From contig VXAU01000760.1 of NCBI GenBank assembly GCA_013399695.1, forward strand, positions 3,651,610 through 3,715,609: 64,000 bases of DNA, given 5' to 3'. Of this stretch, positions 43,601-54,900 are shown in pieces (position 1 is the stretch's first letter; every line of letters begins with the position of its first letter). The notes under the pieces were generated by a model. It had not been told where the DNA came from. It did no database searches and saw only the letters and a list, made by a program, of their open reading frames with translations. The translations under genes were made by a program, and so were the position numbers. Source of the DNA: Formicarius rufipectus. Its lineage: Eukaryota; Chordata; Aves; Passeriformes; Formicariidae.

Positions 43601-45953
43601 GTTACTATCCAATGCAATGATACTCCACTTTTTCCTTTTCCTCTTCAAAGTATTGAGCTTGCAGTACTGCTATTTTAACTTGGAGTGAATTAGACATAAT
43701 AAAACTTTTTGGTTTAGAAAAGGTAGACTGAGATCTAGACTGAGACTAAGTATTTTTATTTGACATAACTAAATTCAGTGCTTCAATTCAGTTTGATGTA
43801 TCACTCTGGTACCTAAAGGTTCTCATCCTTTACATTTTTCAAATTAGAACCTTTCTGTTATCACACATACTTCCCTAAATATCTCTGTTTTTCTACAGCC
43901 TGAATTGCCACATTTTATCAGATTTCTTAGTCAGAAAATGATGGCATTTTATGTATCTTTTACTTCAGTTCTTTACCTTTTGTTCAAAATAATAAAAAAG
44001 AGGAAAAGTCTGAAAATGTAATTATTTTACACTAAACCCCCCTCACTTTAACACATTCCAAGGTTCAGGGGTAATGCGAAACACTAACAGCACATATCAG
44101 TAAATAAAATATCTGTTAGAAAACAGTTATATATCTCATACGAACAACAGCTATGCTAACATTTTCAAAATTCTTCTAAGCAATGCTTTCACCACACCAG
44201 TGTGTTCTATAAAACCCCACTCAATGCTAATTTACACAAACTGTGTATTATACACAAAAAAATGTGATGAGGGAGTCTCCCCTTGGAGAATAAGGAACAA
44301 GAACCTCTGCTAGCAGGGAATTTTCATTACCTACATTGAAAACTAACAAGAAAGTCTCATTTTCCAGTCATGGCTAATAAATGTATTAATCCTGCACCAA
44401 AAACCACTTTTCTAGAATACAGCCAAACACTGGGATGTCTCTATTATCTGTCCCCTCCTGCCAGGAGAGCTGGCACGGTGGATGCAGTGCTTTGGGGAGC
44501 TGAGTGGGCTCTGCTGCCAAGGAAGAGCTTCAGGCTACACATGTGGAGAACACAGCCCTGCCATGGGGCTGCTAGATAAAAACCATGCAGCTGCTTCCAG
44601 TGGGGTTTGGGGCTTGTGAGGGAGTCATCTGACCTCCAGGCATTGGAAAATTAGCTGCATAAAGCTAGTTTCAGATGGATTTTACAGATATCTAATTCTA
44701 AGACTGAGGGAGGAACTTTTGATATTTCCTCATATATGATATGACCTGTTACAGCTTTTGTTCCTCAACAAACACCGTAAACAACAATAAAACCAATGCT
44801 TAATAGAAAACAACCAGTGTTTCTGTGGATTCAGTAAAGTAAAACCTCCCAAGCTGCTCTGCACAGTTAACCTGCTAATTCAACAGAAAAATCATTTTGC
44901 TGCAAGATGCCATATTTATTTTCGACATCTGAATTTTCACAGATCTAGGATGCAGAAAACAGCACAGAAAAACTGTCCCTGCTAACAAATGGCTTGCAGG
45001 AGGCTCAAGGTCCCAGCATTGGTTGCTCTCCTGTGAGCTAAAGGTGGTTTCAGCAAACTGACTGTAATGCTTTAACCAAGGAACTCTCTGGTACTGGCAG
45101 GAGACCCTACCTTTGTTCACTCATTACAGATTGCTTCCATATTGCTGTGTCCATCATGCACACCAAGTCAGGATGATGAAAATGAACAAAACTGACACCA
45201 GGTTATATCTTTAAAATGTGACTTCTGCAGATTTAAGTGTTTTTGGTTTTTTTGGTTTTTTTGGGTTTTTTTTTTGCAACGGTATATATTTGAAACAGCA
45301 TATCGTGATGTAATTTGTCTCAGTGTTTGTAAAATAACCAAGATCTTGTATTATTTTTTATCCCTATTTTTCTACCCTCAAAACTTTCAGTTGAACAGAA
45401 AAATAACACCTTTAGTAGACACCTCCTCAAGACCACAAAATCATACTATCTGGAGTTTGACTGAGTAAGACTGCTGAGCTGAACAGGATCTAAATGAGTA
45501 AAAGATTTTCAAAGGCTTTTTGTCAGTAGAACCAAAAGACACCAGAAACTCTTTTTATGTAGGATTACACCAAATTAAAATAATTGGATCTATGACATAT
45601 CCATGTTCACTTCTTTGAGAAAATGAAGGCTGAGCAAGAAATCTACTCATATAACTGCTGTGGTTTCACAAACTGCAACTATCCATTATGTATTTCTGGG
45701 ATGGTAGTAAGAAAAGTTATATAACATGATCCGGTGTTGAGATAACTTCAGAATCCTCATGCATTGCTCTCTGGATTAAAAACCTATGGCTGGCTTTGAT
45801 TTGTTCATAAAATTTTAATCTGGGTTTGTACTGGAGAATTCTGGCACACCTGACTAGATCTACTGTGCTTATTTTTAAGACTTAAACAGTTACCTGTTTT
45901 ACTTGCTCATCACTGCAATCATCTCTGTTGACATCTAAATTCACAAAACAAAC
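25537..45953 (-). CDS. SPHKAP: SPHKAP, SPHK1 interactor and A-kinase anchoring protein (exons 4-12; N-terminus outside)
   Basis: SPHKAP (SKIP) anchors protein kinase A, preferring type I regulatory subunits, and binds sphingosine kinase 1. It is a large, mostly disordered protein of brain and heart. Nine exons on the minus strand join in phase: 45953-45894, 42670-42536, 39437-39182, 38906-35171, 31688-31509, 29630-29544, 27603-27551, 27466-27282, 25680-25537. They sum to 4836 nt, or 1611 codons plus TAA. Landmarks in order are VCFVNLDVNRDDC, ISSMNVQPPKENEIVLLSGL, CIIFEINKFLIGLELVQER, the anchoring helix AEELAETVVSMATEIAAICL, repeated QSS.ESIT.EF modules, and the C-terminal ATLQWIAASELGIPTIYFKK to FDWLLELG. 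Human is about 1700 residues, so about 80 N-terminal residues (exons 1-3 and the start) are missing to the right. Confidence 0.97.
25681..27281 (-). other. SPHKAP intron 11
   Basis: A 1.6-kb AT-rich intron with T-runs and no recognised element. The open frames across it lack protein signatures. Confidence 0.65.
27282..27466 (-). CDS. SPHKAP: SPHKAP exon 11
   Basis: STSELSVGTANCQKDLLVIN, FDLEPECPDVELRATLQWIA, ASELGIPTIYFKKSQENRIE, K. This is the most conserved part of the AKAP-110-type C-terminal domain. Acceptor TTTTTCCAG, donor AAG|GTAGTA, phase 0 exit. An antisense TACTACC marks the donor on the + strand. Confidence 0.96.
27467..27550 (-). other. SPHKAP intron 10, minimal 84-bp intron
   Basis: Bounded by GTAAGTTG and TTTTTCCAG on the minus strand. 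At 84 bp it is close to the lower size limit for vertebrate introns and much shorter than the other introns of this gene. Confidence 0.85.
27551..27603 (-). CDS. SPHKAP: SPHKAP exon 10
   Basis: A 53-nt exon encoding ELVEEKVFLKEQTENTE plus split codons. It matches human INELVEEKKILKGQSESTE. Acceptor TTTGTTTCCAAG, donor G|GTAAGT. Its 1+51+1 structure fits both neighbours' phases. Confidence 0.93.
27604..29543 (-). other. SPHKAP intron 9
   Basis: A 1.9-kb intron. A 125-codon + strand frame (28178-28555) has no family signature and is not called. A short ATT repeat lies at 29169-29182. Nothing else recognised. Confidence 0.6.
29544..29630 (-). CDS. SPHKAP: SPHKAP exon 9
   Basis: NGNSSTTSSLGIMDLEIYQE, NVPSSPMI with split codons at both ends, matching human NGNSSATSSLGIMDLDIYQE SMPSSPMI. 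Acceptor TTTGTCAG, donor AA|GTAAGT. 87 nt as 1+84+2. Confidence 0.95.
29631..31508 (-). other. SPHKAP intron 8
   Basis: A 1.9-kb intron of mixed composition. No repeat family or gene recognised. Confidence 0.6.
31509..31688 (-). CDS. SPHKAP: SPHKAP exon 8
   Basis: TSPQSRSDAEIIGEMKRSEE, FPNHLSSSEESTGSWSQLAN, DEDNPDDTSSYLQLSERSL. The SSEESTGSW and DNPDDTSS blocks match the recalled human sequence. The C completing AGC at the acceptor (CTGTCAG|CACC) fits the phase 2 exit of exon 7. Donor AG|GTACCC. Confidence 0.95.
32389..32440. repeat. CA/TA-rich microsatellite
   Basis: Imperfect alternating purine-pyrimidine tract containing ACACATACACACAG, TATATATATG and ACAAACACACAG. Confidence 0.7.
33899..33944. 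repeat. Short tandem array, three GGATTTCTAAA units
   Basis: GGATTTCTAAA recurs three times at a period of about 15-17 bp with variable spacers. Probably a small local tandem duplication. Confidence 0.75.
34069..34118. repeat. 18-bp direct repeat
   Basis: TCTCACTTCAAGCAGAGC occurs twice, at 34069-34086 and 34101-34118, a 32-bp period. Local duplication in an intron. Confidence 0.8.
35016..35073. repeat. GTTT simple repeat
   Basis: Imperfect (GTTT)n with a GGTGGG interruption. On the SPHKAP strand it is (AAAC)n, 58 bases or more inside intron 7 near the donor. Confidence 0.85.
35171..38906 (-). CDS. SPHKAP: SPHKAP exon 7, giant exon
   Basis: A single 3736-nt exon encoding about 1245 residues, the bulk of the protein. 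It starts at the acceptor TTCTTAATAG|GTCATG (HEKLNVSEASS) and ends at AAT AG|GTAAGT after HTVSGSPAN. The frame stays open upstream of the acceptor to 39144, but conservation and phase match with exon 6 place the border. It holds several hydrophobic amphipathic segments, the PKA-anchoring helix, QSS.ESI modules and a REVPLIQIE block near the end. Composition is Ser/Glu-rich and mostly disordered. Confidence 0.97.
35996..36354 (-). other. Three repeated SS.ESI modules in SPHKAP exon 7
   Basis: The protein contains KASSCESIPEEDS, SKQSSCESITDEFSRFM and SKQSSTESITEEFYRYM in tandem. The last two are near copies about 65 residues apart, suggesting internal duplication. The Ser-rich acidic context looks phosphoregulated. 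Function is unknown to me. Confidence 0.75.
36739..36801 (-). other. PKA-anchoring amphipathic helix
   Basis: Reads FAEELAETVVSMATEIAAIC followed by L, codons 853-873 of the visible protein. Small and hydrophobic residues recur every three to four positions (A, L, V, V, M, I, I), as in AKAP helices that dock on the PKA regulatory-subunit dimerisation domain. It is the known anchoring site of human SPHKAP, with RI preference. Immediately downstream NGKQPWFCAWKR is also conserved. Confidence 0.8.
38907..39181 (-). other. SPHKAP intron 6
   Basis: A 275-bp intron. Its 3' 238 bases keep the exon 7 frame open, giving a potential retained-intron reading frame of 79 codons. The internal peptide is not conserved with human as far as I can recall. 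Confidence 0.8.
39182..39437 (-). CDS. SPHKAP: SPHKAP exon 6
   Basis: CPWLADVCLVQCARGDRRNS, TSCIIFEINKFLIGLELVQE, RQLQIETRVLKPEDDTNCSV, SSIEEDFLTASEHLEDDNEA, DEYKA. Close to the human sequence. Acceptor TTCCCCTCTAG, donor G|GTAAAA, phase 0 in and phase 1 out. DFLTASE at 39222-39242 (visible residues 131-137) fits a phospho-FFAT-like VAP-binding motif with acidic flank. Confidence 0.96.
39676..39704. repeat. Perfect 12-bp hairpin
   Basis: ACTTGGCAATTT, a 5-base loop, then AAATTGCCAAGT. Pairing is perfect over all 12 positions. There is no T-run or gene end here to suggest a terminator, and it lies inside a SPHKAP intron. Confidence 0.85.
41071..41540 (+). mobile_element. CR1 LINE 3' end
   Basis: Sense CR1 3' end with GAGTCCAGGGAAGGCCACCA, ACAGGACAAAGGGGAATAGC, TTGCCCAGAGAAGTTGTGGA, GTCCCATCCCTGGAAATGTT, CAAGACCAGGCTGGATGGGC and a final CTATGATTCTATTCTGTG. 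It is the best preserved copy in the window. It contains a local expansion of TAGATTAGATAT at 41298-41328. Confidence 0.95.
42536..42670 (-). CDS. SPHKAP: SPHKAP exon 5
   Basis: KLISVSPSLPKLISSMNVQP, PKENEIVLLSGLASGNLQAD, YEVPQ, 45 codons exactly. Matches human KLVNVSPDLPKLISSMNVQQ. Acceptor CATACTACAG, donor CAG|GTAGGA, phase 0 on both sides. Confidence 0.96.
42671..45893 (-). other. SPHKAP intron 4
   Basis: A 3.2-kb AT-rich intron. A T/G-rich run lies at 45240-45276. No transposon or gene recognised. Confidence 0.65.
45894..45953 (-). CDS. SPHKAP: SPHKAP exon 4
   Basis: VCFVNLDVNRDDCSDEQVKQ, 20 codons. Matches human VCFVNLDVNKDECSTEHLQQ. Acceptor TCTCTCTTTTTACAG, donor CAG|GTAACT, phase 0 on both sides. 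First visible coding exon; the next upstream exon was not found in the window. Confidence 0.94.
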
Positions 45954-48900
45954 CTGTAAAAAGAGAGAAAAAGAAACAGTACCTTATAATGTTGTATTAG
46001 AGTGGCACCAACTCTTTTAAAGTCAATATATGTTCCCTTTCCAGTCCTGTAGCTGAATACATGAAGCCTTTTCCTAGTACAAGATAGGTTGAAAGGTTAG
46101 CGAAGAGAACAGTACAGCAGATATTAAAAAAGGAGGAAAAAAGAAATAAAAGTCATGACTCTATCTGCTCTGACAATTAGCTTGTCTGATGAATGAGTAA
46201 ATATTGCCAATAAACTGCAATACAGAGGATATTAGAAAAGGGAGAGGAAATGTTAAAAATGCATTTGACTGTATATCAGATAAATTCTTCATGTCTTTTT
46301 CAATGGTTTCTTCTTCTTTTCAGGCACTTGCTGTTAAATGTTTCATAAGTGCAGTTGTGACTTGCTTTTTGAGTTTTTCTGCACTCCACAGAAATATTGG
46401 AGTATTTTTCCTAACTTTCCAGAATTTCTAAGTAGAAGTTTAAAACACTATCAAAATACTTTTTTAAACCTTGACTCATCAGCCAATATGCAACCAGAAG
46501 TTTTCAGCAGTACTAATCAGGTACTACCAGAGGTGACAGAACTGCTTAGTAAGTACATGATTCACCAGAAAGTACTATTTTTAATGACAAATTTTTCTGC
46601 CCCTTCTTTGATCCTATGAGTTTCAGTGACCATTTAATGCTAGTGAGATTGACCTAAACAGAAACTTCATATCTGAAGACCATTAAATATTCTGAGGACT
46701 TTTATTTTATTACATGCTCACTGGAAGGCTCTTTTCTAGTCAGAAAATTCCTCCTCCTTCTCTATTTCTGAATCAGGAGCAGGAACTCCAAAGCTAGGCT
46801 GACTGTGAAGTTTCAAGAGTTTGGTGTTATCTTGTCTTTATTTAAACCTAACACAAATGCAAGGCTCAGCTAAAGTAAACACCTGATTCCAAATAAATTG
46901 CAGATCCAGAGTTTAACTTAAAAAAGCCGAGTGATTTCTTTTTTTGTTTCTTTCCAACCAAACAGTAAATGCTTCTTGCCCTAATTCTACATAAATATCC
47001 TCTAGAAAACAACCACTTTCACCAACATTCTTGTATTAGGCATCTGAGGTCCTGTTGTGTGCCTGCTTTTACCCCAAGACAATCCTGAGTTCAGTTTATA
47101 TACGCACATACCATATGCACAGATTATGACCATCTGCAGTAACAGCCAGCACAGCAGATGGAAAGATCCAGCCAGTACTCCTATTGTAAACCAAAAAAAC
47201 CCACTGAAAAAGAAAGCTTTTTTTCCTTCTAAATACTTTAATGGCATCTTTGTATGAACTTTAAAACATGTTTTCCAACCTTTTTACAACTTTGGCAAAA
47301 ATATTTCTATGTTTGATAATGGCAACAATCAGGATATGCCACTGTTATCTGATGAACTTTGAAGAAAGAGTTATAAAAATGACTGAGCCATAAGACAATA
47401 AAAATACCCTCTAGCAACATAATGTGGTGGTTATGTAATGTCCTAAACATGTTGCAGTTTCATTACACAGACAAAAATTTTTCTTACTTTCCACAGGGTT
47501 TTTGTGTGTAGGCATTTCACCTATCACCAATACTTAGTTATTAAAAGAATTATAAAATGACACTCCTGACTCTCACATGGACTTGCCCTATGCCCACAAT
47601 GGGTTATGAGTCTGTAGGTGCACAGAGGAGTGTTTGCTTAGGCAACCATTAATTTGGCAACCATAAATTAACTCTGCAGTTCCCTCCTGGAACACTCCAC
47701 ACTACTGCTTCCTTCTAGGAAGTTCACTGTGAGGATACATTTGTTGGAGATACTTCACCAGAGGTGCTCAAAGAGAAAATGATCTATCTAAAAAAATCTC
47801 ATTGTTCTCTGCTTACATAATACAAGACTTGAGCTCTCACTGCCTTACATTACTTGAAGAATTTCTAGTAATTACCAGAAACACCTCTATCAAAACAAGG
47901 TGATACAACACTACATAAAAAATAATAATCTTCAGGAGGGAAATATTGCATAGATTATGAAGAAAGAGCTCAGGTCAAGTCAGCATTTGTTAATCTCAAT
48001 TTAAACCTGATTTTTTTCCCTTTGTATCAGATGCAGTTTTAATAAAGCATTTAAAGATATAATGTAATATACACAGAGCATATTTTACTTGCTAAAAGCT
48101 AGCAGTGCTCTCACTTAGGAAGAGTAAAGCAATACTTTTCTTTTCCAGGGTACTGGTACTGCCAAACAGCTGAATGACAAGTAAAGAAACATATGACTGT
48201 CTATATTTGCTTTATTGCTTTCACTTCAGCTTATATTAACCAAGGTTGGTATTACTGGCAATTTATTATTCCCTAGATAAAAGAGCACACTGATGGTAAG
48301 AAACACTGTCTCAGACACATAGTGCCAACAACAGTAATTTTTTTTAAAAAGTGTGCATTTTTCCACAATGTCTTCTAGGGTGAAATCTATTTCAGCTATG
48401 TACTGTTGCCTCTGGATAAGAGATTGCCAAATTCCTTTCTCCTGATTATTTTAGAAGTGCTGATGCCTCTCTCTGCTGTCTGCATCGATACCTGACAGCA
48501 GGGAAAGGCCTTTTCTCTGTCCTGTGAAATGTCTTATAGCTTTTGGTGAAATTAAAGCAAGTCTTAGTTTGTGGTTTTTGTTGGTTTTTTTTTTTCTTTC
48601 TATCAAACTACTATTTTTTTTTAATTAAGAATAAAAATGTCTGCTTTTCAGTCTCCTGTGTCAAAATACTAACTCAGCAGAGATGTCTGAAGGCTGGGCT
48701 CACCCTGCCCCAGTTGCTTTTGAGAGCAGGAACAGCTTTGAGATGCTCGGTCCCTTTTCTCCTGTGAAGCCCAAGTTCCTCTTAGGGAAGAAGTTGAACT
48801 GGAAATGCACTTGTTCCTCCCTCTTGTTGGAGTAAGAGCTGTCCCTGCACCTCACTGATACAGTTACTCTGAGAGGTGAAGTGAGAGCCACAGTCCTGTG

Positions 48901-51900
48901 TTCTGTGCTGTGAAGGGCTTTGGTCAAGACCTGCTTACAGTGCCGCAGGAGGTGGTTTTTTTTTTCCCCCCATAAAATCAAATACAACTACATTATACAC
49001 ACCACCCTCCCCCCACGACTTCAATATCTATTTTAAAAGAAAGGAATTTAAACTGAGGAAACAAGACTCAAAAATTAGAACTATATACAGATGGCTTGTG
49101 CACCTTTAATTTTACCTCATATGCCCACATTTATGCAATGTAGGAACAGTGAACAGGAAGCCTGCAAAAAGGGGCAAAATTATGAAGAATCACAGCACTG
49201 TGTATCTGCTACTTTCTAACATCTGAGCTCATGACTTTGTAACCTAAAGGACACTCTTAAAACTGGTTTCTTTGTTTCTAATCCATGAGGTGATGGATTA
49301 CAACCACACAGCTAAAGGCAGTATCAAAATGGTGGCGGGACTACACCCAGGTGACACAAACCACTTCATCCTTGTCACTGCAGCACTGTATCCATCCTCA
49401 TCCTCAGCTTTGCCCTAGTGTCACCAGCAGGTTCATTCTGAGGCCATATACCTCAGCACAGGCTAAACTTCTGTGTTTGTGTTTGGATGTGCAGGGAAAT
49501 TGTGCAGAACTCCTCATGTTCTGTGATGTCCCGCTTGGTATGTCAGGATGCAAATGTTGTCTGGAAACTGAGTTTATAGAGTCTTTATGTCCCAGGTCTG
49601 TGCTGTGTTGCTTCTTCCGTCCTCGCCTGTCACATGACCAAGTCAATTTAGACATACCAGGTGCCTATTCAGACAGTCCAAGAGGGAGTTAGAGGAAAAA
49701 ATTGGTTTGGGACTGCACTGTAATCTGCCCATAAAACGTATGTTTAATTTCCTACAAAGAGAAGTGAAAAAGGTAATTAACCCCAGAATAGATCTCAGGA
49801 GAAAGTAATTCTGAGCAGGCAGTTCCTGGGTGTCAAGTTAAAACAGTTTAAATGCCTAAGCCTGAGGACATGTGGGATACAGCTGTGTGACACAGGGAGG
49901 TGAGGGACTGCTGAGCCTGGGACTGAAGGTGGTTTTATACCCAAAATCAGCTGAAGCACTGAAAGCAATTCAAGAGCAGAGAACTGCAGTAGTGACTGTA
50001 GCTCCACGTCAGGAAAGGTAAGTTCAAATTGTGCTGTTCCTCACATTAAGCTTTCCCTGATGCACTCAGTAGTTATTTTGTTCCCTTTAAATGTTCTCAG
50101 CTGTTGCTGACCAGAGTCAGCGGCAGGAGCAGGAAGGCAGCTGCATGCCAGGGCAGCTGGCTGTGTCCTCTCTGTCCTGGTTTGGGTGATACGAGGATGA
50201 AGTTCTCCCAGTAAGACTTTTAAATTAACATGTATCTGAGTGTGGTTTGTTTGTATCTTGCCTTGTTCCTTGTGCCCATCTTACATTAATGCAGGGATGT
50301 TCTGATTATTTAGCATTGTTCTTTGAATCAAAGGCTTGGCATTTTACTTCTATGTTGTTTCCCCTCCATATTTTGGGCAGGTTTGTTCTTGGGATGTGTA
50401 TTGTTTCTTGTACACTATTATTCTAAATATTTTATCCTCTTTTAAATGTGAAGATAATGTTTGTGATGAGGGTGATTGAATTTTACATCACCTGTCATTG
50501 TTATGACAGTTGTTTCAAGGACTTAGTGGAATCTCTGACCTCAATAATTTCAGCTCTTAGCAATAACTGATAGGATGGCAGCTTTGGAATTCTAAGCCTA
50601 TTCTCATCCTTATTTCATCTCTACAAAAGTAGAAAAACAGTTGCTCTGTTTTATTATTGGTTTATCTATGTTTTATTATTTATTTCTTTGAAATACTGAT
50701 TTCTAAATAAATGTTCTAAATGTTCTAAAATGTCACATAAGAGTTCCCATTAGCTAATAATGAAACAAACTGTCTAATAATTTTGGAGATCCTAGGAATT
50801 CTTTTAGTCATCTAGATTTGGTAGGACTGGTGTGACAGGAGGCTGATCTCAAATTGTTTGGAAGCTTGTGGCTTTGGGCATTTCACTCCACTTACTAAAC
50901 AGCTGATACTTGAGGCCAGTATGGTTGCAATTCCCAGTATGATTTTTACAATATAATTCTGACTCATGTGCTGAAAAGCTGCTATCAGGTTGTCACTGTG
51001 ACTCAGGCTTTGGAGAGTAGAAGTCTCCTTATGTTACATCTTCAGAAATTTGGGGTCCTGGGCAAATTCACTGCATTTGATGGGAATCTTGTTATCAATG
51101 ACTCCGTGACTGCCCAAGTGAATATGCACACGGTGAGTTTAAAACTTCCTTCACAGAAAAGACTTTGCAACCACCAATGCCAAAAGCAATATCTAGCCTA
51201 ACATTTCTCCCCTTTCCTAGTCTCTCATTACCATTATAAAGTTAATTTTTTTTCCTCTGTCACCATTTAAATTTATAGATTGGCATCAAAATGAGCTCTT
51301 ACTGCAGAATGAATAGAAGCTATTACTGTTTGTGCAAGACTACAGAGTTGATGCACATTTCTGTAAAACCTTATGTGCCTGCATCAATCTTCTTAAATTA
51401 CTTTTTTTTGATAGGCCTTATTACACTTATTTATTTTCTTTCTTTCCATACCCATTTAAATGTCAAGTAGAATCTCAGAGAACTAGATAATATAACTGTG
51501 ACAGCTAACAAAGCTGAGAAATCTGATTTCAAGCCAATCCAAATAAAACAATGATAAATATAAACCAATAAACCATAATTGATTCCATCATTTAGCTTTG
51601 TTCAAGTTAATCTTAACTTTTTCCATTTCCTGCATTTGAAGATGGTTGGTATGGAAAAATTATGGTTCCATCAGACCATTGCAGAAGATGATATTTTTAA
51701 GGAGAATTTGTTCCTGACCAAAATAATAAGTGCAGATTATTTGAAATCAGTTTGTGGGTTGCTCAGAAGCCAGTCCTCCATCTTATCCTGTATCCTTTGA
51801 CCTCCTGCTCAGCAGGTCAGGCTCATGCCTGTTACCCAAATATCAGCATAATCTGGAACAATATATCAGTGACCAGGCTATTCCAGAAAGTCAAAGATAA

Positions 51901-54900
51901 AACTTTTAAATTTAGGCACTTCCAGGGAAAGAGTTTCATATAAGTTGTTGAAACATTCAATTACCAAAATGTGATGAATTTTTAATTGTTAACTACAGGC
52001 CCCACTCACTAAATAACTGCACCAAACCCAAAATATTTAATGGTTTGGAAAAACAAGCTATTTAAGAATGAAACCAAGGTGAAAGACTGACTCCCTGCAG
52101 CCCCAAATTCCGATTGCCTTGGCAGTCTCTGCCCAGGCTAGTATGGCAAGCCAAGAAATGTAACTGCCTGTAGTCTACAAAGTCAGACAGATGAATTCTT
52201 TAATCCTATAAGTGAAGCAGGAAATTAGTACGATATTTGATTTAGGGAAAATAGAACATTGATGCTGGATTACTAAATGAATGCTCAGATTTCTGGGACA
52301 GTTGAGTATTTGCTTACTGCTTTTTAAACACACCTAGATGGTTTCACTTGGTACAGCATTGCTCTAAACTACTATAAAAATCAATTATTTTCCTCAAAGG
52401 CATTTGTATGTCATGTAGAAGCAAAAAACAAGATTAAAGCATTTTAAGTCCTTAAATCCATTCTGCTTATCTCTGCACGTCAAACTGTTCTGTGGTGCTC
52501 TACAGGATTTTTCAGTACTTGAGAAAGATGAGGAAGTAAATGCTGCTAAGCCTAATTAAAAAAATGCAAATGATGTTGCAAAACAAAGATGTCAAGTGAA
52601 AATATCCCATAGCAGGGATATTTAGCAATGAGAGAATGACTGGACTCAGGTTCCACCTGCCCCAGGTTGCTGCGGTGTCTGAATGAGCAGGTATTACCAA
52701 AGCATGAGTGCATCTATCAGCTGCATAGAAAGAGTAGATTGTGCATTACACAACTAGATACAAGCTGTTTGATCAGAAGCTAAATCAGCAATATTTGGAA
52801 CACTGTTCTAGAGTGTTTGGGGGNTTTTAACTGAGCTAGTTTCTTTCTTCCTTGCCTCTACAATGTGTTCTCCTGCTCCCTTTTTAAGTATGTTAGTGTG
52901 CATAATAGTTCAGATGGTGTACCTCATTTTTGTACTGTTTTTCTCACAGAGGGGCAGGTCTGCTGTGTCTTTCTGTCCCCTGGGCTTAGGTAGTTTTGTT
53001 CTGGCCTACAGTGGGGGAGGAAGGAATGTGGAGGTGACATTCTGCAGAGCAGCAGGAAAAAGCAGCAGCTCCATGGTTGTCACACCTTCTGAAGCCTCTC
53101 CTAATAAATCTCTACTCAAACCCTTCCATTGAAAGCGTTTCAGGACTGGATCCAGTGGATCATAAACCATTGCCTCTAGATGAAAAACAGGCTCCGTTTC
53201 TCCTCTAGTTAGTGACATCTTTTTGTAGTAAAAGCACATCATTCTGTAGATTCTCTGCTTTTGAGAGAATGGAGTGAGAACTAAGGAAGGAAAGCAGGTC
53301 TGATGATGGGCTTTGACTAAGCTCAGTTGTAGAAAAAATAAGCATCAATATAAACATCAAGAATGAAAATCTGGATTGTAAAATCTAACTTACCTGGATA
53401 ATTTCCTTAACATTTCCTTCTCCTCACCAGGCTCATCCTGGCCCTAGTGCTTCTTGCTGCCTGGGTCATAAAATTAAATTTTTAAACCAAGACCATTGTG
53501 TTTTCTCTCCTTGAAAAGGAATGTTTCATTCTTCTCTTCACAGTACTTGCATTCAGCACACAAAATATCCAACTACAGCTAACCACTGAGGTAAGCAACA
53601 GAAATTACAGCTTTGTGAAGGATACAGTTTGGTGACAGTGTTCTCAGCTCCATGCACTTTACTGTCAACGTTTACTACTCACTCTAGAAATCTCTAAGGC
53701 ACAAATAAATAAATCCACTTATTCTGTGATTTTTCCACGTAAAACAAACTCTTAGAACCAACTAGCTGGTGGTTTCCACTGCAGTTCAGAAGATAACAAA
53801 TCCTGTTCTAAAAACTGAGTTCACAACACATAGCAGAGCCTCTAAATTCAGCAATTCATAGTCTCTAAGCACAGCCTTAAATCTACTAACTTACATTAGT
53901 TCAGCTGCACAAAAGCCAGTGAAGATAAGAAATGGGAGGGAAACACTAACATGGAAGCACAAACCCAGAAATGGCAGTGCCAGGCTTGTCAGAGTTGTGG
54001 ATTATCCCAGCACAGCAGTGGTGTCCTCTGCTCTGTGTGTCCCCTTTTAACAGCAGGCTTCAAACAAAAGGCTAATTGCCCAGCTACACCAGCTCAGTTG
54101 CTCACTGAGGGCTCTGTTCATGCTGTGGCTCACCATTCTCTCTTCTCATTTCCGACTAAAGTTCTGTAATAAAGATAACAACATATGGTTCCCAATGATG
54201 GCTTCAGTAATTTTAAACTAAACCTTTTGGGACTGATCTCTGTTTCTGCTGAAGGAGGCTTGTGTAGCATCTGTCTGCTCATGCATGCTCTACAAACTGC
54301 AGGGCAGCTCTGCCCCAGCTGTTAGACAGGTTATAAATAGGTAGAGCTCTGAAGCAGCAGGAATACTTGGAAAAGGAGAAATAACACAGGTTCTTTTGCT
54401 TATGAATTGGTCTGGAAAAGAGCTGGTTTTCTGACTGGCAATGTGAGTGCTGGGATTAGAAAAGCCTGCTTACCTGTGTATTGTGTATATCTGTAACATC
54501 TTAAGGTTAACTTTCCAGCTTGTTGAGGTGTAAGCTCTGGATGCCACTTTCTCCTCAGTAGACTGTTCATGAAAGTATAGCTCTGTCTGGTTTCTCTGTT
54601 TTGTAAGGAAAGTTTGTGTTCACACACTGCTGGTCCACCTAAAATTTCCTGGTTTCATCTTTATTCATGAAATCTGTAGGAACTCTATCTCTGGAACCTC
54701 TGGCTTACTGTCAGATTAGATAGGTATCGTCCAGCAAGGTCAAGAGTAACTACAGATTGTCACATGGAGACCTTGACCATGTGTACTCATAAGTTATACC
54801 TTGACTGGAAATGAAAATCTAATATCTAGTACTTAAAATGGGAGCTTTCTGCTGCGTGTCAAGCACATCAGACACCAGATCCTGCAAACCACAGAGGAGT

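Noticed and set aside
50100..50240. Possible LTR-like segment (TGTCCTGGTTTGGG)
   Set aside because: Only the first dozen bases recall avian ERVL LTR ends; no second LTR, no terminal pair or target duplication visible. The similar TGTCCTAGTTTG near 22809 was dropped for the same reason.
53006..53242. 78-codon minus frame containing DPLDPVLKRFQWKG
   Set aside because: Considered as a missing SPHKAP exon or transposon piece. It matches neither what I recall of SPHKAP exons 1-3 nor a clear transposon protein.
53380..53440. Minus-strand splice donor CAG|GTAAGT-like site near 53393
   Set aside because: Good donor, but every frame upstream closes quickly and none resembles SPHKAP.
54400..54627. 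75-codon minus frame adjoining a donor-like GTAAGC
   Set aside because: No similarity to SPHKAP exon 2 or 3 and no convincing acceptor.
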